Below are positions 17,802 to 27,247 of a stretch of DNA of 64,000 nt, piece after piece (position 1 is the stretch's first letter; the number at the start of each line of letters is the position of its first letter). Below the pieces are notes generated by a model. That model saw only the letters and a program-made list of their open reading frames with translations, was not told the origin of the DNA and did not search any database. This stretch comes from Algoriphagus sp. Its GTDB lineage: Bacteria > Bacteroidota > Bacteroidia > Cytophagales > Cyclobacteriaceae. Where the stretch lies: positions 162,252 through 226,251 of the forward strand of contig NZ_JAMWZB010000002.1 in NCBI RefSeq assembly GCF_024305035.1, written 5' to 3'. Made by a program: the position numbers and the translations under genes.

Positions 17802-17900
17802 TGTTTTTGTGGTTAAATGAAACATAGGAAAAGCTATAAAATAAAATGCTAAAAATGAGCCCTTTAAGATTTGTTAACTAGGTTAAAAGTTGTGAATAGG

Positions 17901-17930
17901 CATAAAAAAAGCCCGACAGAATCGGGCTTT
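17901..17930 (-). terminator. Rho-independent terminator after tonB copy 2
   Basis: On the minus strand a 9-bp perfect stem (17908-17916 with 17922-17930, GC-rich core GCCCGA) with a five-base loop is followed by a run of seven T. It directly follows the stop of the tonB gene at 17949 and should end that transcript before the second tonB gene. Confidence 0.9.
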
Positions 17931-17948
17931 CATATTTTCAAAGATTGA

Positions 17949-18626
17949 TTAGCTCAATGCGAAGCGAATCGGTAATCTCATTCGAGTTCGTACAGGACGA
18001 CCTCGTTGTTTACCAGGCTCCCACTTAGGAGCATTTTCTACAACCTTGATTGCTTCTTCATCACAACCTCCTCCAATACCTCTCAGTACGTCAACGTCCT
18101 GAATTGATCCATCGGTGTTGATAACGAAGACCACAATTACGGTTCCTTCGATCCCCATTCTTCTGGCTTGAGTGGGGTATTTAAGATTCTTTCTTAAGTA
18201 TTCATTCCAACCGCTCATTCCACCTGGAGGTGTAGGTTGAGTTTCTACTACGTCAAAAATCTCATCTACTTTTTCTTCAACTGGAGCTTCAGCGATGACC
18301 ACTTCCTTGATCACCGTTTCTTCTTTCACGTCCACGTCAAAGTTTACTTCGATTTTCTCTTCGATTTCTACCTCATCAGGAATTTCCTGAATAATAGGCT
18401 GCTCTACTGGCGGTGGCGGTGGGGGCGGTGGTTGCTCCGTGATTGGAATATCTAGCAGTTCTTCGAAATTGTCATTGACCATCCCTAGATCTTTTAAAGA
18501 TCCGTCGTCAAAAGACTTCCATTCGAAGGCCGCAAGGGTAGCACCTACAGCTACTGCCAACCCTAAGTTCAGGAACATTCCTGTCTTTTTGGTCAAGTCA
18601 GCGCTTGGAGTCTTTTTTGCTTCCAT
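17949..18626 (-). CDS. Energy transducer TonB (copy 2)
   Basis: A 225-residue TonB protein, the paralogue of the one at 17127. It has the same plan: MEAKKTPSADLTKKTG, a single membrane helix (about 18-34), a proline run (PPPPPPPP near 68), an acidic Glu/Val-rich spacer (IPDEVEIEEKIEV and so on) and the TonB C-terminal domain with YPTQARRMGIEGTVIVVFVI, DGSIQDVDVLRGIGGGCDEEA and LPIRFALS. The acidic spacer differs from the Pro-Lys repeats of enterobacterial TonB. A terminator follows it, so it is probably transcribed alone from a promoter at about 18671-18701. Confidence 0.92.
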   Translation of the reverse strand: MEAKKTPSADLTKKTGMFLNLGLAVAVGATLAAFEWKSFDDGSLKDLGMVNDNFEELLDIPITEQPPPPPPPPVEQPIIQEIPDEVEIEEKIEVNFDVDVKEETVIKEVVIAEAPVEEKVDEIFDVVETQPTPPGGMSGWNEYLRKNLKYPTQARRMGIEGTVIVVFVINTDGSIQDVDVLRGIGGGCDEEAIKVVENAPKWEPGKQRGRPVRTRMRLPIRFALS

Positions 18627-18670
18627 GGCGAATTTGGTTTATGAAGGTTAAGTTTATTCTTATTTACTAA

Positions 18671-18701
18671 CAATTGTAAGTAATCTACTGCATTAATGCA
18701 A
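18671..18701 (-). promoter_or_regulatory. Candidate promoter for tonB copy 2
   Basis: On the minus strand TTG (18699-18701), 20 bases, then TACAATTG (18671-18678), one mismatch from the Bacteroidota -7 element TAnnTTTG. It lies about 45 bases upstream of the tonB start at 18626. Confidence 0.4.
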
Positions 18702-19061
18702 GAGACTGAGGATGGATGGAGTCTTAAAATATGCTAATATTCCTAAAAATCCACCTAATAAATTGATAATCAGATCATATTCATCAAACGACCGATTGGG
18801 AATAACAAGTTGTCCGGTTTCCAAGAATACTCCCGGTAAGAATCCCAGAAAAAGGAATATGATCCAGTTTTTTAGATTCCAATCGTTCAAATTTCGCTTT
18901 TTTCCTACGCCTGCCCAGAGGTAAGCCAGGAGAAAAAAGCAAAGGAGATGAATAAATTTATCCTGAAAGTCAAAAGCATTGACTTCGGGAAACCGGTCTC
19001 CGGGAGTAAGCATGGCAAAACCCAACAGGATCAGCCAAAGGATACTGACAGTAAGGCGCAA
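18693..19061 (-). CDS. VanZ-like small membrane protein
   Basis: A 122-residue inner-membrane protein with four predicted helices. VanZ-like proteins are linked to glycopeptide resistance in Gram-positives, but most bacterial homologues have unknown roles in the envelope. The family signature is visible: a start with W and TPGDRFPE, DKFIHLLCFFLLAYLW, LGFLPGVFLETGQLVIPNRSFDEYDL and INLLGGFLG. The frame opens with TTG at 19061, eight bases after the gcvH stop; the next in-frame ATG (residue 17) would cut the first helix. It is probably co-transcribed with gcvH. The ruvA-sprA-gcvH-vanZ order recurs in Bacteroidota as I recall, which supports the gene being real. Confidence 0.8.
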   Translation of the reverse strand: MRLTVSILWLILLGFAMLTPGDRFPEVNAFDFQDKFIHLLCFFLLAYLWAGVGKKRNLNDWNLKNWIIFLFLGFLPGVFLETGQLVIPNRSFDEYDLIINLLGGFLGILAYFKTPSILSLLH

Positions 19062-19069
19062 AAGTTGAT

Positions 19070-19450
19070 TTAATCTTTTCCTACCAACTCGGTGTATTCC
19101 TCAGCGCTTAATAAATCTTCAGGAAGATCTCCGGAGATTTTTACTTTGACCATCCAACCGGATTCATAGGGAGATTCATTGACCAGTTCTGGAGAACCTT
19201 CCAGCTCTTCATTAAATTCAATCACTTCTCCACTGAGTGGCATAAATAGATCGGAAACGGTTTTTACTGCCTCTACTGTTCCAAAGACTTCACCGGCTTC
19301 GATGGTTTCACCAACGGTTTCTACTTCTACATAGACGATGTCTCCCAATTCAGATTGTGCAAATTCGGTGATTCCAATCGTGGCGATGTCACCATCAATT
19401 TTAACCCATTCGTGATCTTTGGTGTACTTTAATTCCTGAGGAAAATTCAT
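19070..19450 (-). CDS. gcvH: Glycine cleavage system H protein
   Basis: A 126-residue lipoyl carrier that shuttles the aminomethyl group between the P, T and L proteins of glycine cleavage in the cytoplasm. The family pattern is complete: [30 protein letters not shown], the lipoylation segment VEAVK63[13 protein letters not shown], and a C-terminal [15 protein letters not shown]. The other glycine cleavage genes are not in the window, which is normal for Bacteroidota. It follows sprA after 57 bases that contain a promoter-like TATTTTTG, and precedes the VanZ-like gene. Confidence 0.96.
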   Translation of the reverse strand: MNFPQELKYTKDHEWVKIDGDIATIGITEFAQSELGDIVYVEVETVGETIEAGEVFGTVEAVKTVSDLFMPLSGEVIEFNEELEGSPELVNESPYESGWMVKVKISGDLPEDLLSAEEYTELVGKD

Positions 19451-19475
19451 GTTTGAAAGATTTTAAAATCGAGTT

Positions 19476-19506
19476 CAAAAATAAGATGATTCGACACTTT
19501 AAAAAA
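19476..19506 (-). promoter_or_regulatory. Candidate promoter for gcvH
   Basis: Minus strand: TTTT (19503-19506), 19 bases, then TATTTTTG (19476-19483), an exact TAnnTTTG element 25 bases before the gcvH start. The upstream half matches TTTG in three of four positions. It would let gcvH and vanZ be expressed apart from the very long sprA. Confidence 0.5.
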
Positions 19507-19507
19507 T

Positions 19508-22500
19508 CTATTGAGATAAATTAAATCGTAATTGTCCACCAAATGAGGTAGTGGCCCGCTTGTAGGCTGTGGTGACCCGGGGATCATTGATCGTACGGTC
19601 AAAATAAATAGTCAATTCCAAATTTTGATTGATGATGTAGCCTATCGTTGGACGGAATTGGATATTGAGGTTACCGTTGGTCACCGTGCTTTCTTCTTCG
19701 ATTTTTCGTTGCACTTGCCGGGTATCTCCAACTTTTAGATCCAGGCGCATTTGCACATCATTTTTCAGTACCGTCTCTCGTCCTTGGATTTTAAATGGAA
19801 TTTTCATCCCTGCCTTGGTATAAGCCAAGTTTAAGCCAAATCCGGTGGTGCGTTGTTCGGTCACTTGTGAATTGGAAAAATTAAGTCCTAACGCCCGCTC
19901 TTTATTGTAATTGACTGCGATACTAAATCGATCCTTAGTTAATAAATCCAGTCCAATCAAAGGGTCAAAGCGTTCAGATAAAACGACTTGGTTGAGCACA
20001 AAAATGGGGATATACTGCCCCTCGGTGGTCAGTTGATTGGCCAGTGGAATGTCTTGAAGTCGATTAAATAACTCCAGTCCCTGTTGATACTGGAGGGAAT
20101 TGGAGAAATTGCTTACATCATAGGTGGAAGTATAGCCGTGGGTGATATTGATACTGGAGAACATATCACTTAGCCCTTTCAAACGGGAAAGACCTCGATA
20201 ATCTATCCGCCAATTGGGGAGTGGGGTCTTGGGGAATGGATTAAGGTTAAAATCCGATGCGTCTTTACCTCGATAGGCGGCTAAAAATGCCGGAATCAGC
20301 ACATCCTGCCCATTAATACTGTATTCTCCCCCCGGGTTGAGGGCGTCAAGTCGGGATTTGATAATACTCCGATTAGTTTCAAAATCAGTAAAGATTGGAG
20401 AGTTATTTTGACTGTCATCCCGCGAAAAACTCGTGCCCAACATCAGAGTAGTAATGGAATAGGACCCTATTCGATTGGGACTGACCGATACATATTCTCC
20501 CGGATTATCCAGGGAGTTGCGGAAAATTTCTTGATAATCTCCACTTTCTCGCTTGGTGGCATTTAAGGTTATTCGAAAATCCTGAAAAGGCTCCACCAAG
20601 GCACCCAGTCGCAGATTGAACGAGCGGTTCTGAACAAAGGGCTGGGTAAGTTCGGCACTTGGGGCGATTTCGCCTCGCAGTGCGAGCTCATTTCGGATTT
20701 GAGGGTTTTGACTTCCAAACAAGAAGGCCAGACCCGGATTGGAAAACTCTCGATCCATCCCCAAAAGCCCCGTATTGGGCATATAGCCCGGTAAATAGGT
20801 TCCTTCGATCAGGGTGTAATTGTAGGTGATTTCTTTGACCATCATCAGGAATTTCAGCAGCTTATTGCTGAAAGGGGTGCCGATGGTGTCTTCTGCATTG
20901 ATGTTTTGTCTGCCGGGAATACTCGGTCTTTTGGGAGCATTCAAGGCATCCAGTTTTTTACTCTTGGCATAGAGTCTAAGCAGGTCGAATTTCCCGGTTA
21001 GGGTTTGCTCCCGGGTATTCTGAATCGTATTACCTAAGGTGTCTCGCTGTCCAATGGCCCCGGTCATCCAAGTGTAGGTGGCATTGTACCGGTAATCAGA
21101 TTGAATCCAGTCCAAGAGCTTGACTTTGTTTAGTGGGAGCGTATAGTTTACATCCAATACCTGATTGTAATTGGTTCTCCTGCCAAAATTCCAGAAGTTG
21201 GTTCTCACCGAATCCTGTTTGGCTTCCGTATCCAAATCCCCTTGAGGTTCATCCACTACAGCCATCACCGAGGCCGAGTAGTCAGCCCGTAAGTTTTGAG
21301 TCAAATCCCAGTTTAAGGTATAGGAGCGATTCATGAAAAAGGACTTTTGAAACAAGGGATCTACCCCCGTGGCGGAGAGCTGATCATTTCGATATTGGGA
21401 TCGTAAAAATCTACGGTCTACATCGAGTCTGGCCAACATCAGGGTTGGAGAAAGATTGAGATTGAAGTCCTTGATCAATTTCAAATGGGGTGAATTTAGC
21501 CATTCGGAATTTTTGAAGGGTTCAATAGGTAGCGGTTTGGGGCTGAACGAATAGGTAATATTTCCCCGGTTTGTTTTGAACTCGTAGTTCTGAATCTGGG
21601 CATTGCTTTGGGTCACCGTACCAACAGCATAGCTAAAGGAAAAATTACTTAAATCGTAAATTCGGTTTGGAGCTTCTGGATTGGCTTTTATTTTCCGGAT
21701 ATTATTGAAGCTGATATTTTTTCGTTTCTGCTGATCCAGTGCAATATCCCGATAGGCATCCCGTTCAGCGTCGGTCTCAAATTTTCCTAGCGCCAATTCG
21801 AAGGGAACATCGGGATTGAGCGGGTCAAATTCCGGTCTGGTAGATGCATTTTCAATGCTGAAATACATGGGGATGGTAATTCCCAATTGCTCAGGTAATA
21901 GCTTGTGAACATCCACATTGGTGGAAATATCGTATTGAGTCGTGGCCTGACGGGCTCGCTGAGAAAGTCGGGTTTCTAATCCTCCAAATCCAATGGAATT
22001 GTGTCGAATCGAAGCAGAAACTACTGCCAGGTCTGCGATTTTTGCATTCATGTAGGCATTTGCCGCCCAACCATTGGATTTGGTAGCTCCTGTGACTCGG
22101 AGTTCGTTGGCCCAAATGCAGACACTTTTGCTCCCCCCACCGCTGGTTCCGGGGTTTCTCACGCCGATCATACTTCCCTGGGTTTGATTGAGCTCAGGTC
22201 TTCCCACCACCGTCACGGTATATTGTCTGACTTGCTTGGAATAGGGGAGGTTTAGCGGAATCCGTTGATTGTCCCGTTCGATTTTCACATCGACAATTTC
22301 CTGAATCGCAATGTCAATTTCATTTTCCAAAGGCCAGATCCCCCTTGGGTCTCGAGTGCCTTTTGGAGTGATGATCAGAGGAACCTCGATTTCGTAATAA
22401 TTATCCGTATAATCGGTTCCCAAGCGCAAAAATGCGGTCAGTTCCCCATCCTGAGCATCTTCGCTATCCGCATGAAAAAACATCTTAATTCGCTCAAACT

Positions 22501-25500
22501 GCACCAAATCCTGCTGAATATTTTTGAATACCGCCCGGGCATCTCGAGAAGCCAAATCCTCGATGCAGATTCGTAGGGACTGTTCGTTTAACCTTCGTTC
22601 CACAGTGGAGGTATTATCCCGGTCCCGGATGATGCCTGGAGGTAAAACATAAGGGCTTTGCGTATCGCTCCCTTGGGAATTTTCTTCAATGCCCACTACG
22701 TCCACGACCACATTGGATACATCAGGCTCTGGAATTTCAAAAAAACCTCGTTCATATAAAGACTCCTGAAAAACACGCCATTGACTTCCCACTAATCTGA
22801 AATTTGCCATTCGCATCACTACGGGCTGCTCAAAATCAGTCAGGTAGGTTCGCATCCAGCGAATGGATTTAAATCCAGAGATATCCCCTTGAGTTCGGTC
22901 GGGCTGACGGACAGGGATTCGGAATAGGTACCAATCTACATTTTCTCCGGCTTCATTGTGGGTAACTTTGTCTACGATGTAGTTTTGCCCCACTTCCATC
23001 GTTTCTGGCCGGAGGTCAATTTCGTATTCGTAATAATTTTCCAGTTCATTGATGGTATTGTCAGTATTGAGATCCTCATTATCTGGATTGTTGGTTCCCG
23101 AGGGGGTGTAGGGAAGGTTTTGATCTGAGGTGACCGGAGAGTTGCCCTCCATACCATTGAATTTTTTGTAACGTTCGAGAATTTTGACATCATTTTGGTC
23201 AAATTCCTCATCGAGGTAGTACTGGAATAGATCCCCCGAAACATCCTGCAAAATTTGATTTCTAGCCTGTTGATTGACATTGAGTCGGTCGATAAAGCGA
23301 TCTTGGAAAAATTCAACCTCATCTTCATTTTTCAAGCCATCCAGTCCCACATCCTGATTTTCACGGGCGGATTCCGAATTATCAAAAGCAGGAATCAGAA
23401 ATTGCTCCCGAGTAATTCTACCCCATTCGTTACTTCGGGTTTCGGCAGGATCTCCATCTTCGGGAAGTCCATTTTCAAATGCGTGGCTTCCATCCTTCAT
23501 GACATCCTCAGAAATGTCTCCTAGGTTGAAGAAAAGCTTTCCACCCGTGGTATTGTTTTCATTAAAGATCCCATCCAAGACCCGGCCGTTTTCTCCTTCA
23601 ATGAAGGGGTCCAACAGCCAAAATTCAATGTACTCAATATTGGTTCGATCAAAATCCACCTCAGTGGTAATCGCTCGGGTAACTCCTCCGTAATTTTGTT
23701 CAGGATTGGGAAGCAAGCCTTCTGGAGTCAAGTTGGGATTGTAATTGTACATTCCTCGCTCACTGGGGAAAAAGGCCATTTCGAAGAGCGGTTGCGGGGT
23801 AATGATCACCTCCCGATCTTGATTTGGAAAAATTTCCTGAGGGATCACTCGTCTCACATAGTGATTTCTTCGATCCTCTCTATTGATATTGGGAGGTACA
23901 CCGGGACCGTTTTCTCGGTAGAAAATATTATCAATATTGTACCAAGCCAATCGAGCCCTCCGGTAGGTGGTTCCCAGGTTATCTTCAGTTTGAAAACTCA
24001 GATCAAAGCGATTGTCCTCGGTTTGAGGAGTTGAAGCCAGTTTCCAGTTTTGATTTGCTGCTCCCCCCAAATTAAAGGGCGTGATGGCCGCCTCAAAGTC
24101 GTCAATATACGAGGCTTGTTCTCCATTGACCCGGTTGGAAGTGCCTGGTATGAGGTGGGCGAATTCTCCGCTGAAAGTGACTTGGGAGGTTTCTTTGGTA
24201 TCTGTAAAAGGTAAGGCATCGGCCAGTCGCGTCAGCAAGCGCGATTCATCGCTGAAATTGGCATCCAAGCCCCATAGACTATTGCGAAGGGTTTCGTTTC
24301 CAGTGGCAATACGGGTAACATTCGGTCGCTCATTTAAGTATAAAAAGGTACCCCCTAAGCTGAAATTTTCATTGAAAAGGTAGTCCAAGCGTGTTCCCAA
24401 CAAACTCCGGGTCTGAAAGGAAACCAAATCGGCTTTTTCAAAACTGACATTGATTTGTTTGCCGGATTGGAGAATGGCATCATTGATAATAACCAATCGA
24501 CCTACATTATAATCGATGGTATAGTCTACCCCTTCGGTCAGTGGAATATTTCCCGCTTGTACAATGACCGATCCCGGAGAAATATTTAATCCAGGCAATT
24601 GGATTTCACTCGCGGAGCCTGCGGTAAGGCGGCCTTTGATAAAAAACTTATTGAGTCGAGTGACTAACTCGGCATCCGCTTGCGTGGTCTCATAAAGTGT
24701 ATCGTATACATATTTTTCTTTGAGTACCTCTTCTGTAGGCAAAAATCGTCGTTCCAGATTGGAGCCAAAAGGCTCTAACACAGGAAAAATCAACAATCCT
24801 CGATTGGAAATCATGGTAATTCCTTCCACAAAGTCAAAATTCCCATCCGGTGCAGGATCATTTTGAGGGTTGAGGTTATCCAAACCGGTCAATCGGATCA
24901 AAGGCACGTCTTTGACATTTTCGCCTTCCAGCAGGGAGGGATTGTCCAGTCCTGTACGGTCGTCCCGGTAGATTACCTGAAGCTGAAATCCGTCTCTCAA
25001 AATTTGAGAGGCATTGAGACTGTACACGTTTTTCATCATCAAATCCCAAGTGGGAACCTGGGTGCTAATTCGCGCGGGTCGAAGGAGTTTGAGGAAAATC
25101 AACTCATCCCCCTCCCGATTTTGGTAGTCTTCGGTCAATTCCCCGACTTTATATACCTGCCCATTGTAGGTGTATTCGTAGGATACGGCCAACACCTCAT
25201 CATTTTGAAGTCTGCGGAAAAGGGAAAGAAAGCCCAATTGCTTATTGAAAAAGAACTCCGTTTCATCCAGTTTTCTGGCTCCATTGATTTGTTCAAAATC
25301 CACTCCCTTTCGGATTCCCAGCGCATCTTCCATGGATCGAGAGCCGGTATCAAAGGGTCTGAAAGCGGGGTTGGTACTCAAGTTTTGAAATAGACTATTG
25401 GCCGAATTGCTTGCCGGGGCATTCGGGTTTCCAGGGCCAATGTTCGGGTTGTCAGGGTTGAGTAAAACCCTGCCTTCTCCCAAATCCATAAAAGCGGCAA

Positions 25501-26638
25501 AATTTCGGAGTGTTTCGGTGTTGGCCGCTCGATTCATGATGTACACCTCAATTCGGGTGATGTTCACTCCGGATAACACCTGGGGCAATCCCCGAAGCCA
25601 GCGCTCGTAATTTTCTCTAAAAAAATGGGAGAGAAAGAAGTGGCGGTTTTCGTCGTATTTAGAGGCCTGAATGTCAAAACTTCTGCCTTGACCATTCGCA
25701 TCGATGACCAGGTTATCCCTTCGGCCACGCTGGGTGGAGGCCACTGCAGTGATGCCCAGTTTTCCAAATTGGAGTTGAGTTTTAACCCCAAACAGATTTT
25801 GGGCGCCTTGAATGAGTCGATTTTGAACCGGCATGGAAACATTTCCGATTTCCACGGATTTGATGATGTCTTCTTCAAATCCATTAAATTCCAGTTTAAG
25901 CTGATTCTGAAAATCAAAGGAGTTGTTGGAGTCAAAATTGGCTCCGATTTTCATTTTCTCTCCCAAAGAACCATTGACAGCCATTTGGATTTGCTGATCA
26001 AAATTGAAGCCTCCATTTCGCTGTTGCCGGATCGGAAGAGTAGGGTTATCAATTCTTCTGAAAATGGCTCCAAAGTCAAGATTTACATATCCGGTCGGTT
26101 CAATATTTATTTCACTTCCACCAAAAATCCGATCAAACTGCGGACTTACCGTCAATGGGGGAATCAATCCCCGTCCCTCAACCGCACTTTCTCCGTCTCC
26201 TCCACGGGCTCTGCTTCTCCAGTACTCTTGCCGGACCTTGTATTCCTGGATTTTGGAAAATTGCTCAAAATCGTATTCCTGCTCATTCCCCATTCGGGTG
26301 GTGTCTAATTGATCCACAAGGTTATACTTGAGTGTGGAATCGATTTTAACTTCCACCGACTGAGTAATCGAAGACTTTGGAAGAAATGGGGATTGCGGTC
26401 GTAAAAAGGGATTGGAAAAGGGGAAAAGTGGATTTGTTCTCAGATTTTGCCAAAGCAAAAATGAGCGGGATAATCGCCTTTGATTTAGCGAGTCGATGCG
26501 GGTTTGCGTCGTGTCAGTGGCTATTTGCTGGGATTGGGCAGTTTGGTAGCTGAGAATCAAACCAAACAGGATAAGGCCAGCTGACCAACCGCCTCGGAAC
26601 CTTCTCTTGCAAAAAGTCAGTATCTTCCGGAAGTCCAA
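19508..26638 (-). CDS. sprA: Type IX secretion translocon SprA (Sov)
   Basis: A 2376-residue outer-membrane protein, the giant single-chain barrel through which type IX cargo crosses the outer membrane and which is needed for gliding. Features: N-terminal segment with a hydrophobic stretch (about 19-33) and AQSQQIA cleavage region, then SFLLWQNLRTNPLFPFSNPF, EIQIQ-type strands throughout, and repeated motifs such as GGAANQNWKLASTPQ and RRVIPQEIFPNQDRE; the C-terminal strand ends FGGQLRFNLSQ. Length is typical for SprA. The frame opens with TTG at 26638 and no in-frame ATG precedes the signal region. It follows ruvA after 12 bases. Long open frames on the opposite strand within it are shadows. 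Confidence 0.95.
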   Translation of the reverse strand: MDFRKILTFCKRRFRGGWSAGLILFGLILSYQTAQSQQIATDTTQTRIDSLNQRRLSRSFLLWQNLRTNPLFPFSNPFLRPQSPFLPKSSITQSVEVKIDSTLKYNLVDQLDTTRMGNEQEYDFEQFSKIQEYKVRQEYWRSRARGGDGESAVEGRGLIPPLTVSPQFDRIFGGSEINIEPTGYVNLDFGAIFRRIDNPTLPIRQQRNGGFNFDQQIQMAVNGSLGEKMKIGANFDSNNSFDFQNQLKLEFNGFEEDIIKSVEIGNVSMPVQNRLIQGAQNLFGVKTQLQFGKLGITAVASTQRGRRDNLVIDANGQGRSFDIQASKYDENRHFFLSHFFRENYERWLRGLPQVLSGVNITRIEVYIMNRAANTETLRNFAAFMDLGEGRVLLNPDNPNIGPGNPNAPASNSANSLFQNLSTNPAFRPFDTGSRSMEDALGIRKGVDFEQINGARKLDETEFFFNKQLGFLSLFRRLQNDEVLAVSYEYTYNGQVYKVGELTEDYQNREGDELIFLKLLRPARISTQVPTWDLMMKNVYSLNASQILRDGFQLQVIYRDDRTGLDNPSLLEGENVKDVPLIRLTGLDNLNPQNDPAPDGNFDFVEGITMISNRGLLIFPVLEPFGSNLERRFLPTEEVLKEKYVYDTLYETTQADAELVTRLNKFFIKGRLTAGSASEIQLPGLNISPGSVIVQAGNIPLTEGVDYTIDYNVGRLVIINDAILQSGKQINVSFEKADLVSFQTRSLLGTRLDYLFNENFSLGGTFLYLNERPNVTRIATGNETLRNSLWGLDANFSDESRLLTRLADALPFTDTKETSQVTFSGEFAHLIPGTSNRVNGEQASYIDDFEAAITPFNLGGAANQNWKLASTPQTEDNRFDLSFQTEDNLGTTYRRARLAWYNIDNIFYRENGPGVPPNINREDRRNHYVRRVIPQEIFPNQDREVIITPQPLFEMAFFPSERGMYNYNPNLTPEGLLPNPEQNYGGVTRAITTEVDFDRTNIEYIEFWLLDPFIEGENGRVLDGIFNENNTTGGKLFFNLGDISEDVMKDGSHAFENGLPEDGDPAETRSNEWGRITREQFLIPAFDNSESARENQDVGLDGLKNEDEVEFFQDRFIDRLNVNQQARNQILQDVSGDLFQYYLDEEFDQNDVKILERYKKFNGMEGNSPVTSDQNLPYTPSGTNNPDNEDLNTDNTINELENYYEYEIDLRPETMEVGQNYIVDKVTHNEAGENVDWYLFRIPVRQPDRTQGDISGFKSIRWMRTYLTDFEQPVVMRMANFRLVGSQWRVFQESLYERGFFEIPEPDVSNVVVDVVGIEENSQGSDTQSPYVLPPGIIRDRDNTSTVERRLNEQSLRICIEDLASRDARAVFKNIQQDLVQFERIKMFFHADSEDAQDGELTAFLRLGTDYTDNYYEIEVPLIITPKGTRDPRGIWPLENEIDIAIQEIVDVKIERDNQRIPLNLPYSKQVRQYTVTVVGRPELNQTQGSMIGVRNPGTSGGGSKSVCIWANELRVTGATKSNGWAANAYMNAKIADLAVVSASIRHNSIGFGGLETRLSQRARQATTQYDISTNVDVHKLLPEQLGITIPMYFSIENASTRPEFDPLNPDVPFELALGKFETDAERDAYRDIALDQQKRKNISFNNIRKIKANPEAPNRIYDLSNFSFSYAVGTVTQSNAQIQNYEFKTNRGNITYSFSPKPLPIEPFKNSEWLNSPHLKLIKDFNLNLSPTLMLARLDVDRRFLRSQYRNDQLSATGVDPLFQKSFFMNRSYTLNWDLTQNLRADYSASVMAVVDEPQGDLDTEAKQDSVRTNFWNFGRRTNYNQVLDVNYTLPLNKVKLLDWIQSDYRYNATYTWMTGAIGQRDTLGNTIQNTREQTLTGKFDLLRLYAKSKKLDALNAPKRPSIPGRQNINAEDTIGTPFSNKLLKFLMMVKEITYNYTLIEGTYLPGYMPNTGLLGMDREFSNPGLAFLFGSQNPQIRNELALRGEIAPSAELTQPFVQNRSFNLRLGALVEPFQDFRITLNATKRESGDYQEIFRNSLDNPGEYVSVSPNRIGSYSITTLMLGTSFSRDDSQNNSPIFTDFETNRSIIKSRLDALNPGGEYSINGQDVLIPAFLAAYRGKDASDFNLNPFPKTPLPNWRIDYRGLSRLKGLSDMFSSINITHGYTSTYDVSNFSNSLQYQQGLELFNRLQDIPLANQLTTEGQYIPIFVLNQVVLSERFDPLIGLDLLTKDRFSIAVNYNKERALGLNFSNSQVTEQRTTGFGLNLAYTKAGMKIPFKIQGRETVLKNDVQMRLDLKVGDTRQVQRKIEEESTVTNGNLNIQFRPTIGYIINQNLELTIYFDRTINDPRVTTAYKRATTSFGGQLRFNLSQ

Positions 26639-26650
26639 TCCAATTGTTTG

Positions 26651-27247
26651 TTATGGTGTCTTTAAAGATGCTTTAATTAAATCTTCTAAAGAAATTTCCC
26701 CATTGGTTTTTTTCAGTACTTGCGCAATATTTTTCTCTGCGGCAGCTTTGGGAAATCCTAAAGTAATGAGCGCTTGTAACGCCTCCTCGCGTATTTTATT
26801 GCTTGATTTCAAAAATCCAAGTGGGGTTGGCGTATTTTCGGATCCAGATTTACCCACTTTGTCCTTCAATTCCAAAATGATCCGCTGGGCGGTTTTGGCA
26901 CCTATTCCCTTGACATGCTGAATGGTAGCCACGTCTCCTTCCAAAATTGCCTGCTCGATTTCCCCAGTGCTGAGCGAGGAAAGAATCATCAAACCCGTAT
27001 TGGGCCCCACGCCATTGATCGAAATCAAAAGTAAAAAAAGCCGCTTTTCCTCCTCGTCTTTGAACCCGTAAAGTGTATGGGCATCTTCCTTAATATGCAA
27101 AAAGGTGAGGAGCCTGATTTGCTCCTCCTCCTTGATTTTACTATAAGTTTGCAGGGATATTTTGACCTGATAGCCTATTCCTCCGACATCAATGATGACA
27201 TAGGTTGGGTCTTTGAATACCAGTTTGCCTTGCAAATAGGCGATCAT
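26651..27247 (-). CDS. ruvA: Holliday junction branch-migration protein RuvA
   Basis: A 198-residue DNA-binding protein that holds Holliday junctions for the RuvB motor in recombination repair. The three RuvA domains can be seen: an N-terminal OB fold ([28 protein letters not shown]), a central pair of helix-hairpin-helix motifs (LLISINGVGPNTGLMILS and HVKGIGAKTAQRIILELKDK), and a short flexible linker followed by the C-terminal RuvB-binding helices (REEALQALITLGFPKAAAEK). It overlaps maeB by four bases (ATGA) and is followed by sprA. Confidence 0.97.
   Translation of the reverse strand: MIAYLQGKLVFKDPTYVIIDVGGIGYQVKISLQTYSKIKEEEQIRLLTFLHIKEDAHTLYGFKDEEEKRLFLLLISINGVGPNTGLMILSSLSTGEIEQAILEGDVATIQHVKGIGAKTAQRIILELKDKVGKSGSENTPTPLGFLKSSNKIREEALQALITLGFPKAAAEKNIAQVLKKTNGEISLEDLIKASLKTP

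Noticed and set aside
18390..18440. GGC/GGT-rich repeat resembling a microsatellite
   Set aside because: It encodes the proline run of TonB and is explained by coding.
24863..26308. Long open frames (176 and 227 codons) on the plus strand opposite sprA
   Set aside because: Mirror frames of a very long gene; no family signature, no promoter, odd composition.
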